This document shows positions 1-5,079 of a DNA stretch of 6,161 nt, piece after piece; position 1 is the first letter of the stretch; each line of letters begins with the position of its first letter. The translations under genes were made by a program, and so were the position numbers. The notes under the pieces are model-generated. The model was given only the letters and a program-made list of their open reading frames with translations. It was not told the DNA's origin and did no database searches. Source of the stretch: Pseudomonadota bacterium (lineage in GTDB: Bacteria; Myxococcota_A; Polyangia; Polyangiales; Polyangiaceae); NCBI GenBank assembly GCA_003242355.1, contig QGUH01000241.1, positions 1 through 6,161 on the forward strand. Reading direction: 5' to 3'.

Positions 1-2
1 CG

Positions 3-1502
3 GTGCTTTTTGCGTATTCAATGTTCGGTGACGTTGCGCCGGCTTCTGGGGAGCTTCAGCCCTCGGGCTGCGCTCTGCCGGTCGTCCAGGTCTTCGGGCT
101 CGTCATTGCCAAATACCCCGCGCTGGTGGCCGCGGTGTTTCCGATGGCGGCGGTCGCCGTGCGCTCGCTCCAGTTCGGCGCGGGTCGTCTTTCGCGGCGG
201 GAGGTTCCGAAGGGATGGTTTTGGGGACCGCTCACCGCCGTCGTCCTGGGGCTCGTCCTCTCGACGCCGCATTGGCTCAAGAACTGGTTGTGGTACGGCG
301 ACCCGTTCTATCCCCTGCTTCGAAGGTACTTTCAGGTGCGGCCCTGGACTCCGGATTCGGAGTACTTCTATCAGGTCTTCAGCTCCCAAAACTGGGTACC
401 GACCGGCACTCCGCGAGAGAAGCTCGAGGGGCTGGTTCGGGCGCTGTTCGATTACTCGATTCGCATCTACAACTGGCCCGACTTTCACAAGGATTTCCCG
501 ACGTTTGGATCACTGTTCACCTTCTGCCTCGTCGGATTGGTCATCCTGGGTTGGAAGCGCCGCCTCTGGGCGTTGGTTCTCGGCATCCACCTCGGAATCG
601 CGGTCTGGTTCATGCTCTTCCAACACGAGCGCTATCTGCAGCCGCTGGTCCCATTGATGGCGGGTGTGTGCAGCAGCGTCGCCGTCCTCGCGTGGAAGCA
701 GGGGTGGGCTGCGCGCGTCGGCGTGCTCGCTCTCGGAGGGGTGCAGCTCGTGTGGGGCCTCGACATCGTCTTCTGGCCTCTGCACAAGATGACCGGCAAA
801 TCCGGTATCGAATTGGCGAGCGAGTTTTTCGCTCGCGGATACGACAAGAACTACGGGGCGCGCCTGCGGCCTTTCGAGGATCTGGCGAGCATCGGGCGTA
901 CGCTTCCGAAGAGCGCGAACGTGCTCTTGCATCGCGACCACCTTCGAACGGGGCTCGGGACCCGCACCGTTTGGGACGCGCTCCGAGTGCAGCTCGGCAT
1001 CAGCTACGGAGCGTTGGGGTCGGCCCGGGCGCTCCATCGGAAGCTGAAGGAGTTCGAGGTGACGCACGTCGTCTGGGAATACGCGCGCGCCTCCGAGGAA
1101 GACTCCCTCGCGGGCGAGCTCGTGTTCCACACGTACGCGTCGCGCTCCCTTCTCAATCGAAAGACCTTCGGCAGAAAGTCCGTCGCAGAAGTTCCGCTCG
1201 ACGAACCGCCGCCGGAACGGGCGGCGGTGTTCTACTTTGGCTGCCGCGGGCAACCAGCGAGCGGTCTCTACCGCATCGAGGATCTGAACGTTCAGGTCTA
1301 CTGGCGCCTTCCGGGCACCCCGCCACCGACGTACCCCGCTCCCCGGGTCCCCCTCGAGAACGACCTCGACGTGCTCGTGGCCGCCGCCGACCGAGCGATC
1401 ATCGAACGGTCCTGCCCCCAAGCTCCGCAAGAGCTGGATGGCTTCGAAGAGGTCGCCCGGAGCGACGCTCGGATCTATTTCGCCCGGCGCCTCGAAAAGT
1501 GA
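3..1502 (+). CDS. GT-C fold membrane glycosyltransferase-like protein (5' partial)
   Basis: Multi-pass membrane protein, probably the C-terminal two thirds of a GT39/ArnT-like glycosyltransferase that moves a sugar from a polyprenyl-phosphate donor on the outer face of the inner membrane. Hydrophobic segments lie at about residues 37-55, 72-89, 171-184, 188-205, 213-231 and 239-256 of the visible 499. Two family-like signatures are present: a KNW..YGDPFYP motif after the second helix (residues 93-104) and an ERYLQPLVPLMA stretch (209-220), like the R-Y-x-x-P-x-x-P segment of this group. The last 240 residues are soluble and presumably periplasmic. The acidic catalytic loop expected near the N-terminus lies outside the window, so the first in-frame codon (GTG at 3) is unlikely to be the true start. 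The gene converges on the methyltransferase at 1524. Coding is secure; the enzymatic role is inferred from the helix pattern and motifs, and a non-enzymatic relative is possible. Confidence 0.75.
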   Translation: MLFAYSMFGDVAPASGELQPSGCALPVVQVFGLVIAKYPALVAAVFPMAAVAVRSLQFGAGRLSRREVPKGWFWGPLTAVVLGLVLSTPHWLKNWLWYGDPFYPLLRRYFQVRPWTPDSEYFYQVFSSQNWVPTGTPREKLEGLVRALFDYSIRIYNWPDFHKDFPTFGSLFTFCLVGLVILGWKRRLWALVLGIHLGIAVWFMLFQHERYLQPLVPLMAGVCSSVAVLAWKQGWAARVGVLALGGVQLVWGLDIVFWPLHKMTGKSGIELASEFFARGYDKNYGARLRPFEDLASIGRTLPKSANVLLHRDHLRTGLGTRTVWDALRVQLGISYGALGSARALHRKLKEFEVTHVVWEYARASEEDSLAGELVFHTYASRSLLNRKTFGRKSVAEVPLDEPPPERAAVFYFGCRGQPASGLYRIEDLNVQVYWRLPGTPPPTYPAPRVPLENDLDVLVAAADRAIIERSCPQAPQELDGFEEVARSDARIYFARRLEK

Positions 1503-1523
1503 TCGAAATCCCGAAGCCTTGGC

Positions 1524-2381
1524 TCAGCTCGGAACACGGGCGACGCAGAGCAACGACGTGCCGGCGGGCAGGTCGCGCTGGCGGAGCCATTTCCGTTCGA
1601 GCTCGAGAACGCGGAGCATGGCCGCGTTGAGAAGCGGAGGGCTCTTCGTCTCCACGAGCTCGCTCATGCGAGAGGCCTGCGTGCCGGGGCGTATTCGCTT
1701 GGCGACGCTTCGGGTGGCCTTGACGGCACTGGCCGCGAAGAAGAGAGGAAAGAAGAAATAGGTCGAGCGAAGCACCGTGAGCCCCGCCCGAGTCGCGAGC
1801 TCCGTCGCGCTGCTTCGCGTGTAGCGGCGGCGATGATCGTTCAGGTCGTCCCACGGCGACCAGAGGAATTGGAATGCCGGCACCGTGAACAGGACGATGG
1901 CGCCGGGCACTTGGCGACGGAGCTGGTTGGTGAGTGCCTCCAACACTTCCAAGTCGTTCGGCAGGTGCTCGAGCACGTCGAGCAGAAGCGCTCCTTCGTA
2001 AGCGGCAGGGAGTGGGTGCTGCGTGACGTCCAGCCGCAGGAAACGCCGCGGCTCGTCCTGCGCAGGGAGGCGGGTGCGGGCGCGCTCGGCCGCGATCGCG
2101 AGGGCTTCGCGATGCACGTCGGCGTAGTCGACCCGGTGACCATGCTGGTTCAAGTAGGTGGCGACGGTGCCGACGCCGCAGCCAACCTCGACGAGGCGAG
2201 CCCCGCGTCGCACGTAGTCGTCGAGCGTATCGAGAATCACCGTGCGGCGATGCAAGTGCCAGTAATGGTGATCGTCGATCGCCGCCATGTCTGCGAAGTG
2301 TCGGCTGGCGAAGTACTGCTCGCCCTCGCCGTTGGGCGCGCCGATGAAGTCTTCGATTTGGAATGCGTGCGGCGTGGTCAT
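1524..2381 (-). CDS. Class I SAM-dependent methyltransferase (Methyltransf_23-like)
   Basis: A 285-residue SAM-dependent methyltransferase of the Rossmann-like class I fold. Visible motifs in order: motif I VEVGCGVGT (64-72) for SAM binding; the acidic end of strand 2, YADVH (D88); RLDVT (D118); LDVLEHLPND (134-143), the usual motif IV region; then VPAF..LWSPWD followed by HRRRYT (167-188). The VPA..LWS-D-H-RRY pattern is common in methyltransferases found with glycosyltransferases in bacterial glycan clusters. A short hydrophobic patch (208-219) may let it sit against the membrane. The frame stays open far upstream (to 2723), but that extension is Arg/Ser/Pro-rich and unlike a protein. ATG at 2381 gives a start a normal distance before motif I, with a GGAG three bases upstream, which is tight. 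The acceptor is unknown: a sugar, lipid or small molecule are all possible. Confidence 0.88.
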   Translation of the reverse strand: MTTPHAFQIEDFIGAPNGEGEQYFASRHFADMAAIDDHHYWHLHRRTVILDTLDDYVRRGARLVEVGCGVGTVATYLNQHGHRVDYADVHREALAIAAERARTRLPAQDEPRRFLRLDVTQHPLPAAYEGALLLDVLEHLPNDLEVLEALTNQLRRQVPGAIVLFTVPAFQFLWSPWDDLNDHRRRYTRSSATELATRAGLTVLRSTYFFFPLFFAASAVKATRSVAKRIRPGTQASRMSELVETKSPPLLNAAMLRVLELERKWLRQRDLPAGTSLLCVARVPS

Positions 2382-2680
2382 GGGCTCCGGCGTCGAGTAC
2401 GCGGACGGGCTCGGAGCGTAGTATGCGAAGGCGAGCGGGTCACGACGCACACCGTCCGAGGGGCAGCCCGAGCCGCCGGAAGCCACAATCGACGGCGCGG
2501 AACCGTCGTGGATTGCTGGGCCCGGACGTCGCGGAGGCGACTCGGCCCACGTATCGTGCCGACTCCGCCGCGGCACGGCAGCGCGCGGCGAGTAACCGCA
2601 GGTGTGCGACGATCGGCGCGAGCTCCTGCTCGAGTTCCTCGTGCCCGGGGACACCAGGCGTCGTGCGGGACGCGCGCTCC
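2382..2680. other. Divergent intergenic region between two methyltransferases
   Basis: About 300 bp separate the starts of two divergently oriented methyltransferase genes, so promoters for both should lie here. I found no convincing -35/-10 pair, sigma-54 (-24/-12) element or strong operator palindrome. Both methyltransferase frames stay open through it, but their translations are Arg/Ser/Pro-rich and look like GC-driven open frames. A different minus-strand frame, open from 2733 to the stop at 2440-2442, reads more like a helical protein but has no usable start codon before its middle (see findings). Confidence 0.5.
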
Positions 2681-3334
2681 GTGCTAAGCGTCGTCGACGT
2701 GGGCGTCTTGCATTGGCTCGCAACTCGGCCGCTCTACCAGCGCATTGCCGGGCACCCGTTCGTGTACGACTACGTGCAACCCTTGCCGGTCGGCGGGATT
2801 GACCTCTCCGTTGCTTACGAGTGCCTCGGGGTCACGTGGGATTCGGTCGTGTTGGACGTGGGCTGCGGGACTGGGAGAGCCCTCCGGCACCTCCGGAATT
2901 TCCGCGCCTACTACGGCTTCGATACCGATCCCGTCGCGCTGCGTGCCGCCGAGAAGCGATTTGGAGGGCTCCACGGCGTACGGTTCGAATGTCGTGCGTG
3001 CACGCCGGAGGACTTCGAACGGTACAGGCCGACGCACGTGGCGCTGATTGGCTTGTTGCATCACCTTTCCGACGAGGAAGCGGTCAGCCTGCTCGCGATG
3101 ATGAAGCGCTCGTCCGCCTTCCGCCGAGCCGTAACACTCGACGTCTGTTACGTCCCCGGGCGCCCCATCCAGAACCTCCTCGCGAGTCTCGATCGCGGCC
3201 GCCATTGCCGGAACGAAGGGGGCTACATCGCGCTCGCGGAGCAAGCGGGCCTCACCGTCGCGTGGCGAGGACACGTCCGCTGTCACCCGAAGCGTGGCCT
3301 CATCCACTACTTCGCGATGCAACTCGAGCCCTGA
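2681..3334 (+). CDS. Class I SAM-dependent methyltransferase (second, different subfamily)
   Basis: About 217 residues. SAM-binding motif I is LDVGCGTG (58-65). The strand-2 acidic residues are in GFDTDP (D81, D83), and LIGLLHHLSDEEA (122-134) is the strand-4 region. A late block, LLASLDRGRHCRNEGGYIALAE (176-197), resembles the DRG-x-x-(V/C)R-x-x-x-x-Y segment of a small group of bacterial methyltransferases whose N-termini carry a P-x-VYD-x-x-Q motif, matched here by HPFVYDYVQ (25-33). The start is uncertain. No suitable ATG lies close, so I chose GTG 2681, with a weak GGGA upstream; GTG 2663, GTG 2699 and TTG 2708 are alternatives. The frame is open back to 2363, but that part does not resemble a protein. 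It shares no obvious close relation with the minus-strand methyltransferase beyond the fold. The substrate is unknown; lipid or sugar methylation is a guess from the neighbouring glycosyltransferase. Confidence 0.82.
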   Translation: MLSVVDVGVLHWLATRPLYQRIAGHPFVYDYVQPLPVGGIDLSVAYECLGVTWDSVVLDVGCGTGRALRHLRNFRAYYGFDTDPVALRAAEKRFGGLHGVRFECRACTPEDFERYRPTHVALIGLLHHLSDEEAVSLLAMMKRSSAFRRAVTLDVCYVPGRPIQNLLASLDRGRHCRNEGGYIALAEQAGLTVAWRGHVRCHPKRGLIHYFAMQLEP

Positions 3335-3515
3335 AACACCTCGACCGGGCACGCGCTCGCTCGGGGCGACGGATCTTCGACGTCGAGTATGCTCGCGCGG
3401 GCGGGCTGCGATGTTGGGATTGGGGGGGCCGCGAGTGCCCTCGAGAGCTGGGGACGAGGGATCCGAGGACGGCCGGGAGCCGTAGCGGTTCGCCAGGTCG
3501 GAGGAAACCAGATGG
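3335..3515. other. Gene-free spacer upstream of the receiver remnant
   Basis: The spacer contains no recognisable gene. Short open frames exist (for example an ATG at 3389) but their translations match nothing known to me and have poor third-position bias. A 10-bp palindrome TCGACGTCGA lies at 3377-3386, and a run of seven G's at about 3423-3429. I see no GC stem with a T tract that would end transcription of the upstream methyltransferase. A strong Shine-Dalgarno sequence GGAGG occurs at 3500-3504, next to ATG codons at 3512 and 3516. Confidence 0.4.
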
Positions 3516-3687
3516 ATGGTCAGCGTTGGGGGCCCAGGAGTAGGGAAACGCGTGCTGCTCGTCGACGACGAGCAGGCAGCCTCGCGTCCTGACGACGGTA
3601 CGGTACGGGGGCGTGAACAGGTTCCTCCGAACGGCCGACGCGAATGCGGCGGCCGGCTTGACCGTCGCCGCCCTCGAGCTTGCATGA
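3516..3687 (+). pseudogene. Frameshifted, truncated response-regulator receiver domain
   Basis: Remnant of a two-component receiver (CheY-like) domain. From ATG 3516, preceded by GGAGG at 3500-3504, the frame reads through KRVLLVDDEQAASR (residues 11-24), the classic first strand and acidic pair (D17, D18) of a receiver. Continuing in that frame gives Arg/Pro-rich nonsense. Shifting by one base near 3585-3589 instead gives VLTTVRYGG..., FLRTADANAAAGL and VAALELA, then a TGA at 3685-3687. The spacing from the DDE to the ADANAAAGL segment is about what a receiver has between its first strand and second helix. The shifted frame has about 85% G/C at third positions, against roughly 55-60% in the original frame downstream. 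The remnant covers about 57 residues of the usual 120 and ends before the phosphoacceptor Asp, so it should be inactive. It could be decay of an older regulator gene or, less likely, a short unrelated ORF. Confidence 0.5.
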
Positions 3688-3710
3688 CCTGCCCCCAGGC
3701 GTGTTAGCAT
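3680..3710 (+). promoter_or_regulatory. Weak candidate sigma-70-type promoter for the FHA activator operon
   Basis: TTGCAT at 3680-3685 and TAGCAT at 3705-3710 are separated by 19 bp and lie 36 bp before the start codon of the FHA activator. The -10 matches the consensus at four of six positions; the -35 at only three, and the spacer is long. The location is right for the operon promoter, but the evidence is weak. A small CTCC-TTTT-GGAG hairpin follows at 3721-3732. Confidence 0.25.
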
Positions 3711-3733
3711 CTCCCCACGGCTCCTTTTGGAGT

Positions 3734-3741
3734 GAGGGGAG
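3734..3741 (+). promoter_or_regulatory. Ribosome binding site of the FHA sigma-54 activator
   Basis: The purine run GAGGGGAG ends four bases before ATG 3746, and its GAGG part sits eight bases before it. This favours ATG 3746 over the in-frame ATG at 3680, which lacks such a site and would add 22 residues of non-family sequence. Confidence 0.6.
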
Positions 3742-3745
3742 CGGA

Positions 3746-5077
3746 ATGGCGAGTTCGAGGGATACGACGGAGCGGCTCGAGGACCGTTCGACGGGCGCGT
3801 GCGCCAGACCCTGCACGGTAATTCGGTGGGTAGATCCGGGCCGCCCACGGGTCGATCGCATCGTTGGACGGCTTTCCGTGGGCCGGAGCCCCGAGTGCGC
3901 CATTCGGATCGAGGGAGAGGGCATTTCTCGACGGCACGCGGAGGTCTTCAGGCAAGGATGCGTTTTCGGAGTTCGTGATCTCGGCAGCACGAACGGGACG
4001 TTCGTCAACGGACATCGCGTGGGGGAAGCCTTGCTTCGCCCCGGGGACGTCGTGCGGCTCGGAAGTGCAGTGGGAGTGGTGGCCGAGGTTCTCGAAGAGC
4101 TCGCGGAAACCCTTTTCGAAGAAATCGCTCCGGGGCTCTACGGAGGGGCTGAGCTTGCTCTCGCCGTTTCCGAAGTACGGCGGGCTGCCGAGAGCGATTT
4201 GCCGGTCGTCTTGATTGGCCCGACCGGCGTCGGCAAGGAACGCGTCGCTCACGCCGTCCACGCTTGGAGCCGACGGAGCGGGCCGCTCTTGGCTCTGAAC
4301 TGCGCCGCCTTGCCGGAGGCTCTGGCCGAGGCGGAGCTCTTCGGATACCGGCGCGGGGCGTTCACCGGGGCAGACCGCGACAGCATCGGGTACTTCCGTG
4401 CGGCGCAGGGCGGGACGCTTTTCCTGGACGAGGCCGGCGACTTGCCTCCGTCCGTTCAGGCGAAGCTCTTGCGCGCCATAGAAACTCGCCGGGTCACTGC
4501 GCTCGGCTGCACCAACTCGGCGAGCGTGGACGTTCGCGTGATCGCCGCCTTCCACTGCTCGCCCGACGAGCTCGTCGCGAAGGGGCGCTTGCGCGAGGAT
4601 CTCGCCGCACGGCTCGCCGGCATCACCGTCGAGCTTCCTCCGCTTCGGTTGCGCCGTTCGGACGTTCCGTTTCTGTTCGATTGGTTCTTGACGACGCACT
4701 CCGGAGGGAGGCCTCCGGTGGTCGACGCGAGACTCGTAGAGCGTTTGTGCGTGCACGATTGGCCGCAGAACGTGCGCGAGCTCGAGTTCGTCGCGAAGCG
4801 CTTGGCCGTTCTGTACGGACTCGAGCCGATTCTGTTGCCGCGCCACCTGCCGTCACGGCTGCGCGAGGCGGCATGTTCGGACGACGAGGGGACACGCCCT
4901 CGCAGCCGACGAGAAGACGATTTGCGGCGGCTGGTCCGGGCGCTGCGCGAAAGTGGGGGCAACCTCAAACGGGCCGCGAGCGCCGCAGGCATTTCCCGGC
5001 AGCGCGCGTATCGCGTCCTCGAGGGCCGCTCCGTTCAGGAGGTGCTGCGAGAAGCCGAACGAGGGGGAGCGCAATAG
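3746..5077 (+). CDS. FHA domain sigma-54 enhancer-binding transcriptional activator
   Basis: A 443-residue cytoplasmic activator that hydrolyses ATP to open sigma-54 RNA polymerase complexes. An N-terminal FHA domain (about 24-115) binds phosphothreonine: VGRSPEC (45-51), ISRRHAEV (60-67), DLGSTNGTFVNG (78-89) and PGDVVRLG (99-106) are all intact. The AAA+ domain (about 131-358) has Walker A GPTGVGKE (158-165), the sigma-54 contact loop GAFTGA (204-209), Walker B TLFLDEA (224-230), candidate arginine fingers R283 and R289, and sensor II in WPQNVREL (339-346). The C-terminal Fis-type helix-turn-helix is at about 391-428, with GGN, AASAAGISR and AYR key positions. Oddities: the usual Thr-Asn of sensor I is Phe-His (269-270), and WPGN reads WPQN. 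There is no receiver domain, so control is expected through the FHA. The stop lies two bases before the kinase start, implying an operon and a shared pathway. Family assignment is very firm; target genes are unknown. Confidence 0.96.
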   Translation: MASSRDTTERLEDRSTGACARPCTVIRWVDPGRPRVDRIVGRLSVGRSPECAIRIEGEGISRRHAEVFRQGCVFGVRDLGSTNGTFVNGHRVGEALLRPGDVVRLGSAVGVVAEVLEELAETLFEEIAPGLYGGAELALAVSEVRRAAESDLPVVLIGPTGVGKERVAHAVHAWSRRSGPLLALNCAALPEALAEAELFGYRRGAFTGADRDSIGYFRAAQGGTLFLDEAGDLPPSVQAKLLRAIETRRVTALGCTNSASVDVRVIAAFHCSPDELVAKGRLREDLAARLAGITVELPPLRLRRSDVPFLFDWFLTTHSGGRPPVVDARLVERLCVHDWPQNVRELEFVAKRLAVLYGLEPILLPRHLPSRLREAACSDDEGTRPRSRREDDLRRLVRALRESGGNLKRAASAAGISRQRAYRVLEGRSVQEVLREAERGGAQ

Positions 5078-5079
5078 GA

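Noticed and set aside
510..1430. 306-codon minus-strand open frame opposite the glycosyltransferase
   Set aside because: Antisense shadow; composition is rich in charged residues without recognisable domains.
215..1630. 471-codon plus-strand open frame overlapping the glycosyltransferase
   Set aside because: Its translation is Arg/Pro/Ala-rich with no hydrophobic segments or motifs, whereas the overlapping frame encodes coherent membrane helices.
3419..3434. GG-N10-GC pattern resembling a sigma-54 promoter upstream of the activator operon
   Set aside because: It falls in a G run, where the spacing arises by chance; the flanking bases do not fit TGGCAC and TTGC.
3555..3575. Perfect inverted repeat with 10-bp arms around a single central base
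   Set aside because: It coincides exactly with codons for LLVDDEQ using the genome's preferred C/G-ending codons (CTC GTC GAC GAC GAG). Receiver genes in GC-rich genomes produce this palindrome by chance, so I do not call it an operator or terminator.
2684..3685. 333-codon minus-strand open frame across the second methyltransferase and the spacer
   Set aside because: It is antisense to clear methyltransferase motifs, and its N-terminal part is an Arg/Ser/Pro-rich reading of the receiver remnant's complement.
3721..3732. CTCC-TTTT-GGAG hairpin before the activator start
   Set aside because: The stem has only four pairs and no following T tract; too weak to call a terminator or a regulatory fold.
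3704..4846. Long minus-strand open frame (380 codons) opposite the FHA activator
   Set aside because: Antisense shadow of a well-supported gene; the translation has no family features and such frames are common in GC-rich DNA.
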